DNA from: Brachycybe producta
Lineage: Eukaryota > Arthropoda > Diplopoda > Playtdesmida > Andrognathidae
Assembly: GCA_036925085.1 (NCBI GenBank)
Contig: JAUPFP010000044.1
Span: 248,001-312,000, forward strand
Direction: 5' to 3'
Length of the DNA stretch: 64,000 nt
The translations under genes were made by a program, and so were the position numbers. Positions within the stretch are counted from its first letter, which is position 1. The number at the start of each line of letters is the position of its first letter. The notes under the pieces were generated by a model. The model searched no databases, was not told the origin of the DNA, and saw nothing but the letters and a program-made list of their open reading frames with translations. Below are positions 19,331 through 31,048 of this stretch, one piece after another.

Positions 19331-20920
19331 GCCTCATCATGTATTCTGCTCATGTCATTTGAATGGTCAAGTTCAGTCACAAGTGATTGATGGTCATTTT
19401 GAGCACGGTCGGTCGCCTGTCTCTCTTAAATGTGGTCAGATCATTGTTTTTATAATAAGAGAAAACAGGGTCAATTTTTTAAGTTGAAAATGTGTAGTAT
19501 GAAATTGGATCTGTGATTTATGAGCGAGGGGGGGGGGGACTGTTTTTGCATGATGGGAAAAGGGGTCCTTTTAGGTCCTGCAAGAAAGGGGGAAGAAATG
19601 GTCAGTTTGGGGGTAACAGGGTGGTCAATGTTTTTATCTTTAGATTATGAGAAACTGGAAAGTTTTTTTTTAAACTAGAAGGGTAGCTCAAACAATTAAT
19701 AGCAGCATGTTGATATCTTTCAAAATAAACCTTTTGTGGACACAAATTTAAAAAAAAAATATGGTCATTTTAAAATTTACATAAAAAGCTTATTTTGAAA
19801 TATATCAAAATGAAAATATCCTTAACTGATTAAGTACCCTTCTAGTTTCTAAAATACTTTCTATTTTTTCTTAGTTTTGTTTCTGAAAGACAGAATAATT
19901 AATCAAGAATTTGAAAAGCATTTTAAACGTAACACTTTTAAGTTTAATAAAAACATCCTAATTGATTGTTTTGCAAATTGCCTAGTAATAGTACAGAATC
20001 AACAATTTTCTGCTTTGGTGGTAACATAATAATGATGTACATTATGTGTAGCCACTGGCCGGTCTGATAAAAATTGTCTTGACCGGTCCTCCTTTCCTTG
20101 CCTCAGTCCACGCCCGTCTGTTTTAGAAGAAATTTAAAGTTTCTTAAGAGACTAGAATCGCCTAAAAGTAATTTTTATTGTAATATCTTTCAAAATAAAG
20201 AATTGACAATTTTGGAAAGGACAAAAGTAACGTTTTGTTCATGTTCTCTTTGTGTATTGTCGTCTGTCGAGTCCAATTAGGAGTGAGTGTTGGATGACAA
20301 AAGTTGTTTAGAGACTAGAAAAAAGTGGTTTTGGCGGCCTCCTTAATTTGTTTTCTCTTGTTCTTGAAAATATGATGGTTCAGGTTTTAGGTTAAAATTT
20401 TTTCCTTTCTTCTATTCTCTTATTACTTCATTAGTGGAGTTTTATTTCTCACTAATGATTACCTCTACATTTTCAAAACTTAATAGATATATTTAGTTGT
20501 TTGCTCTAAATTAGCCTCTAAAAACATCCTTTTAAATCCTCCTTAAATTTAACCTCTCCTCCTCCCCCCATCCTTAGGGTCTAAGCTCAACTGTCCTAAA
20601 TTGAGTTGGTTCTCTTAATTCCTAATAAGCTGAGGTTTTTTTATGGTTGACTTAATTTTATGATGCCACCAGTTTTATTTTTTTTAAATAGTGTTTCAAA
20701 GTCTATTTTTCTATTTTGCCAATTAGGAAACTAATGACTTAATTAATTTTAGGTAAAAAAAACTGAGAACTAAGACGGTAAAGCAACTCCATATGTTAAG
20801 AAAAATAAAAGCCATAAGTGAGTGAAGAATCGTCTGCTTTTTGAAGCTGGAAGGAAGACATCTTGCTTAAAATGTCTTCCATTTTTTTCTTGTGTATTCA
20901 TTGAACCCTATTGGTAACAC
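19331..20920. other. Gene-free region with one family A copy (19645-19890)
   Basis: Family A is shown by TAAACTAGAAGGGTAGCTCA at about 19672 and ACCCTTCTAGTTTCTAAAAT at about 19836 around matching ATATCTTTCAAAATAA / TATTTTGAAATATATC arms. A G10 run lies near 19530. The rest shows no gene. Confidence 0.55.
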
Positions 20921-21123
20921 AGGCATTTAGAAATCGGGATGAACACAAGTTGGCTCCGCCCTTTTTATGACGACCGGCAACTTCTAATTGGTTGGTTATG
21001 TAGTCTGATGTCACATGTTCCGCCCTTTTCAGCGTCGAACCACACAACTAACCAATTAGAAGTTGCCGGTCGTCATAAAAAGGGCGGAGCCAACTTCTGT
21101 TTGTCCCGATTTCTAAATGCCTA
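20921..21123. mobile_element. Family F-like fold-back MITE, copy 3
   Basis: Outer arms GGCATTTAGAAATCGGGA / CGGGACAAAC..CGATTTCTAAATGCC, inner arms GGCTCCGCCCTTTTTATGAC / GTCATAAAAAGGGCGGAGCC and ACTTCTAATTGGTTGG / CTAACCAATTAGAAGT. Nearly a perfect hairpin, with GC boxes and CCAAT words as in copies 1 and 2 but different ends. Confidence 0.82.
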
Positions 21124-21231
21124 TATTGGTAACTGAGGTATGAAGTACAGTTTGCGCCATCTATTGGCAACACTTAGTTTTGGCACGAAATGCTTCATAG
21201 GAAAATCTCTTAGTTGATTTACCTCTCGTAT

Positions 21232-21667
21232 TAGAGGTGGGTCGAATCCTAAATTTTCTCAAATTCGAATCCTAAAAGGTTCTCGAATCTCTCGAATCCT
21301 TCATATAAGAATCCTATATTGTTCATGACGAAGATACAAATTAATGAAATAATATTAAATATTAAATTATTAATAATAAAAAAACAAGTGTGGCATTCAG
21401 GGTCGCCATAAGGTGATATTGGTGATCCGGGGACCACCGAAATTGCAATAGTCGCCGTTTTTTTTTGTTTGTTAGTGAACGCTTCTATTGGACGTCAATG
21501 GAGTTAAAACTAATTTTAACAGTTTAACAGTTTTAACAGTTTTTTTTAAAGGTTAGGATTCGAAAGATACGAAAGACGAAAAAAGCGCGAAGATTCGAGT
21601 TTTCGAATCTCGAATATTTTTCAAGATTCGCGGGATTTGAGGATTCGAATGTCCTAGCTATCACTAG
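21232..21667 (+). mobile_element. Family C MITE, copy 2
   Basis: TAGAGGTGGGTCGAATCC at the left; GATTCGAGTTTTCGAATCTC and a damaged right end (GTCCTAGCTATCACTA) at the right. Shares AGGGTCGCCA and GTGAACGCTTCTATTGGACG with copies 1 and 3. Confidence 0.75.
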
Positions 21668-22184
21668 TTATTATGTATCTTGCTAAGAACAAACAATAGA
21701 AGAGAAAAATTACAATTTAAAATAGACAATTTATTTTAATCAATTACAAAAAAAATATTAATGAAAAAGGTTTAAAATTTAATTACATTCTTTGGTTTTA
21801 ATTGAATCACACCAATTTAGGATTAATAAAGATTGAAAAAAATTATATTTTTTTAAACCAAAAATTAAAAAAACTCGGAATTTTTGATTTAAATCAAGTA
21901 ATTTTTATTATTTTTGAGAAATTAATCAATTTATTATTAATATTTTAATCAAATTTGTAAAATTCAAATACTGCAGTGGAAACTGGATAACACGAAATTA
22001 TATTCTATTTTGGCCTCTTAGAATAGCATAATAATTATTTCTTTTATTATTATTTTCGTATTAGACGGTTTTCACTGTTTTATATTTAATTCATAAAGAA
22101 CTTTAAAATAAATCAGTAAATGGAATTGTAAATTAATTATTTAAAAAAAATTAAAATTTGATGAAAACATTTTTATTAATTAAT
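21668..22184. other. 3' flank of the Sp-like gene, very AT-rich
   Basis: Minus-strand downstream sequence of the zinc-finger exon. TTTATT words near 21720-21740 and 22041 are AATAAA on the minus strand and could serve as poly(A) signals. Nothing else seen. Confidence 0.4.
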
Positions 22185-22913
22185 TTACAATAAAAAAATT
22201 CTGAAAGAAAGGTGTATAATCCATATATAGGTGTTTAACATGGAATTCTGGGAACGCAGTTCAATTGACAAGTTAACAATGTAAATATCAGAATCACCGC
22301 TTTTTATGGCGTTCACTTCACGTTTTCCATTGTTGCTCGTGTTGGTGTTAGACATCTGACGCGAATATTCGTGCATCTTCGAATGTTTGCTCAGATGATC
22401 GCTTCTCATAAACCTTTTACCACATTCTTGACACGCAAAACGATTTTCTCCAGTATGAGTTCTCAGATGACGCTGTAGTTCGTCAGAACGCGTGAAACTC
22501 TTTCCGCAAAAGAGCCAGTTACATACAAATGGTCTTTCTCCGTAATGCCATCGTAGATGTGCTTTCAGATGAGATGTTTTTCCGTAAATTTTATCGCAAC
22601 CCGGTACATGACAAACATGCTGCTTCTTCTTGGTAGAACTCGAACTCAATGTGCTACTTGTGTCCTGACAGCGACAATGGCGACATCTTCTCGTAGATGC
22701 CGCTGCAACAACCGTTGGAGATGTAGATGTAGGATTGGTTGCCATGTCCACGTTGGATTTTGTTACGAAAGATGTTCCAGAATGAAAGTGATGATGATAG
22801 GGATGAATGTCAGTATTCTGATTGAAAACAATGGCATTTGTTGTCGGATGAACGACATTGTTGAGATGTTTGAGTGGAGTTGTTGTAGTCTGATGGAAGA
22901 TGTTGATGTGCAA
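22185..22913 (-). CDS. Sp-family (Sp5-like) zinc-finger transcription factor, 3' coding exon
   Basis: Sp factors bind GC boxes through three C2H2 fingers near the C-terminus. Counting from the 22913 end, finger 1 is at residues 101-123 ([21 protein letters not shown]), finger 2 at 131-153 ([21 protein letters not shown]), finger 3 at 161-181 ([17 protein letters not shown]...H); all zinc ligands are present. A buttonhead-type box (RRCRHCRCQ) precedes them at 75-83 but lacks the usual final PNC. Linkers are unusual: HYGERPF and HTGENRF instead of HTGERPF/HTGEKRF. DNA-reading residues match Sp5/Sp-type factors more than KLFs. The tail runs about 60 residues to TAA at 22185-22187. The 5' limit is unsettled: there is no ATG at 22913, a stop lies just upstream in frame, and the first Met is residue 57 (22743-22745). 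An acceptor CATCAG before 22889 is a candidate. Confidence 0.86.
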   Translation of the reverse strand: MHINIFHQTTTTPLKHLNNVVHPTTNAIVFNQNTDIHPYHHHFHSGTSFVTKSNVDMATNPTSTSPTVVAAASTRRCRHCRCQDTSSTLSSSSTKKKQHVCHVPGCDKIYGKTSHLKAHLRWHYGERPFVCNWLFCGKSFTRSDELQRHLRTHTGENRFACQECGKRFMRSDHLSKHSKMHEYSRQMSNTNTSNNGKREVNAIKSGDSDIYIVNLSIELRSQNSMLNTYIWIIHLSFRIFLL

Positions 22914-23003
22914 GTTGTTGAGACATCATTGGTCTTTCGATGGCTGATGTTGTTCCAAAAATATGGTGTGGATGATGACACTGAGGATGGGTGTGGTGGA
23001 TTC
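22810..23003 (-). other. His/Gln-rich alternative frame overlapping the Sp-like exon
   Basis: After a plausible acceptor (TGTAATGCAG), the minus strand reads IHHTHPQCHHPHHIFGTTSA, then [12 protein letters not shown]..., and stops with TGA at 22810-22812. Such His/Gln/Ser-rich sequence is typical of Sp N-terminal regions, yet it is in a different frame from the finger frame it overlaps. Either it is the real exon and a frame change lies downstream, or it is chance. Confidence 0.4.
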
Positions 23004-24028
23004 CTGCATTACAATTAATTAAATATATTTGTTAATAAAATTACAAGAAATTGTCTTCGAAAAACTCGAAATAGGTTTCATTTTTTAACATGGTGTGAAA
23101 AGAGATCGAAGCAGCAACCTATGAAAGAATTTCAAGATTTCTTTTGAAAAAGCTACATGTAGAAATAATTTTCTTGATATTATTTTTCAAAATAAACTTT
23201 TTATAAACAAAAATTTAAAAAAAATATCGTTTGCTTAAAATTGGCTAATTTCAAACAGACAAATAGTTTATTTTGAAAGATATCAACAAAAAATTACAAT
23301 TTTAAAAGTGATTGAGCTGTCCTTCAAGGGAAACTTGAAAGTGTTTTAAAAAGTAGAAAGTTTCCTCGATCACTTAAGAGCCTATATGTGTGACGCCATT
23401 TTGAATATTATCAGATGACAGTTATAGTTCCACTTTTTGCCGTTTAGTGGCGCTCCACAGCTAAGCCAATTGAAGCCAATGAGAAAGAGAAATTCCTATT
23501 TTAAAAAATACATGGTTCAGGCAAATGTTTTGTTTTCTGCAATGAAAATTGTGATTTTCAAAATTCAAATTGCAATATGTACATAACAATGTTGCTCATC
23601 TAGTGAAAAGTTGGTAAAAATGTATAATTAGTTTTTCTATTTTTAATTTCATTTTAAAATCTCGTATGTTAAATCCCATAGGCGACAAAAGCTCCTCCGT
23701 TTATACATTTTATAGGATCTAAATTTCCCACTAACCATAAGTTTCATAATACCCTAAAATTTGACCACTAATTGTATACGACTCAAATTACTCACCATTG
23801 TCGATTAAAAGTTGCTCTTCCTTTTTTCAGTAGTGCATATTTATCCAAAAAAGAGTCGTTATTAAAATAAAGCTACTTCTATCCATCGATAAGAGAGAAA
23901 ATGGCGGACAAAAGTGTATCAAAATTGATTTTTTTGCCATATGTTGACGTCCCAGCTACAGAAGCGCCTACATGCGAAGGTTTTTGTAAGTTTTTTTTTC
24001 ACTGTAGGCCCTTAATACTATTTTCATC
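23004..24028. other. Upstream of the Sp-like exon: family A copy and a doubtful short exon
   Basis: A family A copy occupies about 23150-23370 (TGATATTATTTTTCAAAATA, TATTTTGAAAGATATCAAC, GAAACTTGAAAGTGTTTTAA). At 23901 a plus-strand ATG opens MADKSVSKLIFLPYVDVPAT..., followed by a consensus donor GTAAGT at 23985; no partner exon was found. No upstream Sp exons recognised. Confidence 0.35.
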
Positions 24029-24939
24029 TTTTAAGAGCCTAGATACATCGTTTAGTTCAAAATTTCTCCGAATGTAGGCGCTGCGATCGTTGTTGATCGA
24101 AAAACGGTTTTTTAACGTTTTTTTTCCCCGTTTCGAAGTCACATAATAATTAATAGAAAAATAATTTCGCGTGCTTATCTCATAAAAAGAAAACATGGTG
24201 AAGCCAATAGATTAATGCACGTGCTAATTTTTGTGTGATTCTTCTAAGTCGTTTTTAATGGGAGTTCTTCAAATGTTTGGATGACGGTTTTTTGGTCCTA
24301 TGGGAATTAACATGGAGTCAAAAAAACGTAAGATTTTAAATGTTATTTAAAAATAGAAAGCCCGTTTCAAATTTAGAAAAAGGAATAATACCGAAGGCAA
24401 TAAACACGTGTAAGTACGTGCTAATTTTTCTGATTGCTCTAAATCATTTTTAATCAGAGTTCTCTTAACTTTTGTTGGACGGTGTTTTAGTCCTATGGGA
24501 CTTAACTTGGAGTTAAAAAACGTACGATTTTAAACGTTATTAAAAAATAGAAGGACCTTTTCAAAATTTATAAAAAGGAAACATCGTGAAGCCAATACAT
24601 GAATGTATGTGCTAATTATTTCGTTATTGTTCTAAATCAGTTTTAACGAGAGTTTTTCAAATGTTTATGGGACGGTTTTTGATCCTATGGGATTTAACAT
24701 GGGGTTGAAAAAACGAACGACTTTGAACCTTGTTTAAAAATAGAAGGACCTTTTTCATAAATTATATAAATCGAGCACGTGAAGAACAATACTTTTTATT
24801 GCATTTTGCGCTTTACTGTATTTTAATTGAGCGATTGTGAGGCGATTTCTTGCAGTTTTAGTAACACCATATAAGAACACTCATTTGTCTCGTTGTCGTC
24901 TGCTCAAAACAAGATGGACGTGGATCTAGGCTCTTAAAA
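24029..24939. mobile_element. Element with TTTTAAGAGCCTAGAT ends and three internal 190-bp tandem repeats
   Basis: Left end TTTTAAGAGCCTAGAT (about 24029), right end ATCTAGGCTCTTAAAA (to 24939). Inside, GTGCTAATT recurs at 24221, 24418 and 24609 (spacings about 197 and 191), each followed by GGTCCTATGGGA-like and TAAAAATAGAA words. No coding frame; probably a non-autonomous DNA transposon. Confidence 0.65.
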
Positions 24940-26242
24940 TAAGCTTTTTATATCAGTTTGAAAATGATCCAATTTTATATAAATGATTAATTTTTAATTT
25001 TTTGTCTATAAATAGTTAATTTTGAAAGATATCAATTTTGGTCTTTATTTATGAGTTTCATGATAATTACAGAAAAAAAGTTATAATTATTTATTATAAT
25101 TTCTACCACAATTCGTAGATTTCATCATATTGAGCATTTCTTTTGGATCACTCTGTACAGTAAGTATCTTCTAATTGTTGAATTATTACTATTTTGTTCT
25201 CGGATTTTGTCATAAATTGTGACTCTGTTCTGAGTCATTTACACTGAAAAAACATTTCACAGTTCTCAAATTCTCCTTCAAAAAAGGTGTTTTGTTTCAA
25301 TTTTCAAATAAAGACCTCAGTGCAATACATGTTCCACTTATTATAGGAAGAATTCCTACCAATGTGTCATCTTTGCGGCTTTTGTAAATGTATTGGTATT
25401 TTTTTGAGGAGTTGTTATATTCCCTCCTGAATAGAGGATTCCTCAGCCCTCTCCTCCTCCTCCTCCTCCTCCTCCTCTTCTTACAATTCCATTATATACT
25501 AGATGGGCCGTATAATTCTTTGAAGAAGTTCGAAATGGTCCATGTTTCCAATGCACTTGAAGAAGAACTCTCAAGAGTGTCCAGTGTGTCCGGTCATGTT
25601 TTGCCTATGTTTTGATCAAGAGATTATAATGAGTTCATGAGTCAAGTTTTCAACCTGAGGATTAAGTTTTTATTGTTAATGTATTTTGGTAGGTGGAGTA
25701 AAGGAGGTTTAAGGTGGGGGTTGTCTAGAGATTGAGAAGGCCCTAGGGTTGTCAATAAGAAGGAGGAGGCAGTATGTTTTGAGTGTCCTCAAAGTAAACA
25801 TCAAATATATGATTTAAAATGAGAGATTTATTTTTATTCACTGACCTAAAATACTCTTTTTGTTGTTGTTGGTCTCTTGTTTTGAGACACACACATACAT
25901 TGAAAAAGTCTGAAGGGGTGACTGGGGTGATCATCCTTACAGGTTCCAAATGATTGATTGGGTTATGAAACTTTGTTTTGATGCAAATGTGGCTCTGATT
26001 AGATCCAATTTGAATTTCTTTTGTACATAATTGCAACTGAAATGAGAGAAGAAAAAACTATCAGACATTTATTATAATATTATACAATGCCGTTGGCACT
26101 ATGTAGGATCATAAATAAAAAAATTGAATAATTATTATTCGGAGAAAATTTTTTGTTCAGAAACATGTGAAAATGGGCTTAACCAAAAAAGCCTGCATTC
26201 TCGATCCTGAAAGGGAACTTGAGGGCTCTATAGAAAAATAAT
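24940..26242. other. Gene-free stretch with a CTC microsatellite
   Basis: 25451-25481 is (CTC)n, which creates a Leu-rich chance frame. I see no splice-supported exon and no terminal repeats. Confidence 0.5.
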
Positions 26243-26589
26243 TGTGTAAACGCATGGTAGATGGCACCTGCAAACCCTCCATAGGGTTGGCAAACTACAC
26301 TTATCGCCAATTAGTTGCAAATAGAATGCAGCCTTTTAGCTCTCAAAAAGCGCGTCCAAAACAACCTTAATTATCAGCACGTGACAAACTTATACCCAGA
26401 ACACAATATAAGTGAAGAGAGAACACGTTTAGAAATGGCGATGACGCAATTAAAAATTTGCCACGTGCAAAAAAAGAAAGAAAGGTAAGTCAAGAGTTGA
26501 AGAGTGTCAGTACATTTCTATAGGAAGAGGGCTAGTGGCGCCATCTAACGCTATACAGAGACAAAATAAATGATCTAATTGCATTCTTA
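26243..26589 (+). mobile_element. Family J repeat, copy 1
   Basis: ATGGTAGATGGCACCTGC ... CCAGAACACAATATAAGTGA ... AGTGGCGCCATCTAACGC ... AAATAAATGATCTAATTGCA. Present in reverse orientation at 28838-29190 with substitutions and small gaps. GCGCCATCT-type words occur near both ends in opposite orientations. Confidence 0.8.
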
Positions 26590-26959
26590 AGAGACTCAGC
26601 GAGGCATTAAGTGTTTAACTTAGAAGTGGCTCGCAATAATTTTCATATTTTGAATAAAATCAAAGCAAAATGTCTATTCTTGTGCCTTATGTTTAGCACA
26701 TGCTAATGCTTCTTTTAGCATTTACTAATCAAAAGTAAGAATATGAAAGTTTATGAGTTTAGCACTATCTTTGACTTAGCACTATTAGCAGTCAGGACTG
26801 ATTGTTTCAAAATAAATTGGATGCTCAAGTGGTTATAGTGAATGCTAAACTATAGTAATGGCATGTTAGCTTTAAGCTGAAGCGCTGTTGTAAAAACAAA
26901 AGAAGTAAGAATTATTTTCTATTGGTGAGTATAAAAAAGCCTCTGGAACTCTTGATTAT

Positions 26960-27260
26960 TCTGTCTGTTTCAAGTGCAAAATGAAGAGAAACTTGAAAGT
27001 GTTTTTAGAAACTAGAAGGGTATCTTAATCATTTAAGAGTATTTCAATGTTGGCATCTTTCAAAATAAGCTTTTTATGTGAGTTTTGAAAATGATCCCAC
27101 TTTTTAAGCACAACATGCTTAGCAGGTGATAATTTTCATTTTTGTCTATAAAAAGTTTATTTTGAAAGATATGTCAACATAAAATATGCTTTAAATGTTT
27201 CAGTTGCTTTTCTAGTTTTTAAAACACTTTCAAATTTCTCTTAATTTTGTACCTGAAATA
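26960..27260. mobile_element. Family A MITE, well-preserved copy
   Basis: AGAAACTAGAAGGGTATCTT at about 27008, TGGCATCTTTCAAAATAAGC, AAAAGTTTATTTTGAAAGAT, and TTTCTAGTTTTTAAAACACT at about 27210. Good reference copy for the family. Confidence 0.78.
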
Positions 27261-28837
27261 CAGAAACGACCTTAAGTAATTTATGCTAACAAAGTTCAAA
27301 TTTAGGAAAATGAAAATTGTTTTAAGTAATTTTTCATTCAACTTTGATACAAAAAACAAACATAAAAATTGATCATTTGACAAGAAAAGTTTGTTTTTTA
27401 AAATAACGTCATGAAAGTATTTTTTTGCATATTTCAAAACAACTATTCTAGTTTTTTTAAAAAAAAAAGATCCTTACATGTTTTTTAAAAACAAAACAAT
27501 TAGAAGGGGTAACCTTAAAAAAAAAGATGGCTGCCATTCTTTCCTGTTTTTTTTGTTTAGAACTTTAGAGAAAGAAAAAGGAAAAAGCAATCCCATAATG
27601 CATCCTTTACAGACAAGAACAACAGCTGAATAAGAAAAAGAAAGCCTATAATTTAATTTTTGTAAAAAAAAAACCGTAATTAAATCACTTTTCTAACATA
27701 ATGTTACATAATTTAACATAGTGACATGATAGACATATCCCACATTTATACAAAAAGTAGACTATTGGAGGGATTTTTATTTTAAAGCATAATTTGTTAA
27801 AATAAAATGAACACACGTTCATTAAATTTTAAAGTTTCTTTCTTTTATTTTTATCATAAATGCGTAATTTTAAAATTTAAACTTGTCTGAGAGAAAATTA
27901 TGAGATTTTTTTTGGTATATACACTTACATATGGAATTTATAATGAAGGATAATTTCCTTTGTTTCATATATATAATGAGCGCCATCTTGGTTTTGATAC
28001 ATAAATTGCCAAAAAAAAAAGGTGGAGGAGGAGGAGTACTTGTATATACTTCAATATATATATTCTATCTTGAATTTTATCTCTCATTTTGAACTTTTTA
28101 GTGGTTTCTTGTTCAATTTTAATGATAGCTGATTATTGAGCCGTTGCCGCCTTTATTCCAGCAATTATCTCAATAGAAATGGAAAGAGCGCCATTAGTGG
28201 ACATGCAGCGCCCTCTTGAATTTTTTTTTCAGGCAACGCCTGTCATAATTAGCCAATCATGGTTCTTTTTTTAAACTACAAACAAGCCAATCATAGTATA
28301 AGAAAAAAGGCTTGTTTTTTTAATTGTGCTCATAAAATTTAAAGAACATCATTTTTTTCAACAAAAAAAAAATCTTGACATGAAAAATATGCCCAATTGG
28401 CGAATTATTGTTATTTTTTTGGAGGTCTTATTAACATCCAATTTTAACTTTGGTTTTTTTTTAGCATGCCTATAAGCCAACTTAATGTTGTTGAATAAAA
28501 ACTCCATTAATGGTTATTCATCACATTAAAACACATAATAAGACATTATGTATACATGCAGTCTAGTATAGAAAGGTACAAGCAGTCAATCATCTTTTTT
28601 ATTGTTAACATTGTTGTCTAATGTGCCAAACATATACAGTACAACATCCTGTTCATAAACAGTCTTTTTTTTCTCGGAATTTTAAACTGTTTTATGGCAT
28701 CGTGGATTTATATTTTTGCGGTGGTGGTGGTGGTCATCATGAAAGTTAGAATTTATTATAACAAATAACTTTGTAATATTGTAAAGTTATGTCTCCAGTT
28801 AAAAAAGGGCAAAAATGTGGGTGACATTCAGAAAATT
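27261..28837. other. Gene-free AT-rich stretch
   Basis: Contains TA-rich runs, a GGT repeat at about 28720-28733 and the words GAGCGCCATC / GCGCCATTAG that resemble family J ends. No gene, no clear element borders. Confidence 0.5.
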
Positions 28838-29190
28838 GAGAATGCAAATAGATCATTTATTTTGTCTCTGTAGCGTTAGATGGCGCCACTAGCCCTCCTC
28901 TCATAGAAATGTACTGCAGACACTCTTCAACTCTTTGACTCATCTTCTTCCTTTTTTTTTCACGTGGCAAACTTTTAATTGCGTCATCGCTATTTCTCTA
29001 CGCGTGCTCTCTCTCTCTCTTCACTTATATTGTGTTCTGGGTATAAGTTTGTCCACGTGCTGATAATTAAGGTTGTTTTGGACGCGCTTTTAGAGCTAAA
29101 AGGCTGCATTCTATTTCAACTAATTGGTGACGAGTGTAGTTTGCCACCTATAGAGGGGGCGCAGGCGCCATCTACCTTGCAATTTACACA
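28838..29190 (-). mobile_element. Family J repeat, copy 2 (inverted)
   Basis: Reverse complement of 26243-26589: TGTAGCGTTAGATGGCGCCA at about 28872, TATTGTGTTCTGGGTATAAG at about 29028, GGCGCCATCTACCTTGC near 29164. Contains a short CT tract absent from copy 1. Confidence 0.8.
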
Positions 29191-29406
29191 AGTATTTTTC
29201 CAGGTAGTTCTTTAAGCAACGATCTCACCTGGTTATTTTTCCTGCAAGATTATTGCATGCTGTGGTATTGTGTGGACTTGCAATAACATTCGCAAAGTCC
29301 CTTGCAATAGCTGCAAGCCCTTTTATCAAATTGGCAATACTTATTTGCAACGTATTTTATAGTTTTATTGTGCAATTTCTATAATGATTATGGCTTTATA
29401 TATTTT

Positions 29407-29505
29407 AGTTATTGTTGAAGCCATTTACTCACCTGTGCTTTTGCTATATATACATGTATATATAATTTATATAGCAAAAGCATAAATGAGCTTCAACAAT
29501 AACTA
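29407..29505. mobile_element. Small hairpin element
   Basis: TAGTTATTGTTGAAGC ... GCTTTTGCTATATA folds on TATATAGCAAAAGC ... GCTTCAACAATAACTA. About 100 bp, with a small unpaired segment. Confidence 0.6.
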
Positions 29506-30155
29506 TTATATTATATTATTTTTTATTAGCCTTAAAATTAACAATTGGTTTATTTTCTATTTGCATAAAATGCCTAATTTCTAGAAAGAAGAAAAAAAAA
29601 TTTGCGCCTTGTTTGAGTTTTTATTTGCATAAAAGTTTTGACCTCCTTAAGTGATAACGAATTTATATTAAAGAATTTTTGTATAATGTATAAATAAAAA
29701 AGGACGTAAATCGAAAAATGCCGACTATAAATGCGGTAAAATTAAATTGTTATGAAAGTATTTTTTTTTTCTTCAAAATTTCCGAGGAAATTTGTTTCAG
29801 AATAGAAGATCGTGGGAATTTTTTTTTTCAAAATACGAGAGAAATAGAGGGTGATTTAATAACGCTTATATTTTCATAAATAATTTAGACATATTAAAGA
29901 GAGAGAGAGAGAGAGAGAAAACAAGACTATGAAATGTGAAAATAAGAATCATTATTTTAATTTCGATTAATTTCAACGAGAGAGAGAGAGAGAGAGAGAA
30001 ATCTTATAGTCTTTATAAAAATTGATAAAATATTTCTTGCTTATTTATAAAACCACAAAGTTTTCATTTTAGGCCCGAATTTAGTGTTCTTTGAGCCGTT
30101 TGTTGTAAATGAGGTTTATTAAAAACGCATGAAAGTGATTTTCATAAAAGAAAAA

Positions 30156-30225
30156 TATAATGACCTAAAGGGCTTCTATAGATAACACCTTATTACGCTC
30201 GTAGAAGCCCTTTTAGGTCATTATA
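30156..30225. repeat. Hairpin with 22-bp stem
   Basis: ATAATGACCTAAAGGGCTTCTA pairs with TAGAAGCCCTTTTAGGTCATTAT with one mismatch or bulge, about 24-base loop. Flanked by TA-rich sequence, so a TA-type target site is likely. Confidence 0.6.
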
Positions 30226-30498
30226 TAGACCTATATATATTATTTTATATCATATATATTATATATATATGCCATATTTAATGCTGGGTATAAAGGGCCT
30301 ATTTTTTTTGCTTTTAACACTATTTTTTCTTCTAAAAGACCTTAATTTGAAATTTCTGCATTTAGTATTTATAGCTTATGTATTATGTCTATAGGCAGTG
30401 TATTATTTTTGAAATACCGGTAGTTTTAAAAGCAGACAGTAAGAAAAAAAGGGAAATTTGTAATAAACTAGATTATAGTAATATAGTGTTTTTTCTCT

Positions 30499-30830
30499 GC
30501 ACTTGTGGTCTAACCATTTGTGATAAGTTGATAACCATGGAAAGCCGTTCATGGCGAAAATGACAAATTTTGTCCATCCATAACTCAATTATCGATATCC
30601 TTAATTTAATTATCCATATTTACAATTTAATTGATAATATCCATAATTTAATTGATAATATATATAATTTAATTGAGGATATAAATAATGTAATTGAGAA
30701 TATCCATAATTTAATTGTTCGATATAATTAAATATTAATTGCGAGTATAAATATTGGACATAGTCTATATGGGTATCGGTTATTGGGATATTTTGACATG
30801 AACGGCTTTCCATATAGTGGTTCGACCACA
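30499..30830. mobile_element. Inverted-repeat element with internal AATTTAATTGATAATAT tandem array
   Basis: Left ends TTGTGGTCTAACCA and GGAAAGCCGTTCATG; right CATGAACGGCTTTCC and TGGTTCGACCACAA. The core (about 30590-30735) is 6-7 imperfect copies of a 22-bp ATCCATAATTTAATTGATA-like unit. Confidence 0.65.
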
Positions 30831-31048
30831 ATGAAAAAAAAGCATTTACCTGTGCAATTGGCTAATATTTTATTTTCAAATATGCAAAATGCCTAAACCA
30901 ACAATCTCGGGTCCTTGGGGCCTCATTACAGAAAGAAAATAAAACTGTCATATGACAGTAAAATGTCACATCTACCTCGTATAATTTTGTATATCATAAA
31001 ATAATAGCGCATAAGGAATAAGATGTCTTATGTACAAAATGTTATTAC

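Noticed and set aside
22557-23018. 153-codon plus-strand frame opposite the zinc-finger exon
   Set aside because: Cys/Met/Arg-rich antisense of the Sp-like exon; no domain.
25388-25615. Leu-rich frame with EEELSRVSSVSG tail
   Set aside because: The leucine run is a CTC repeat; no acceptor/donor pair or homology seen.
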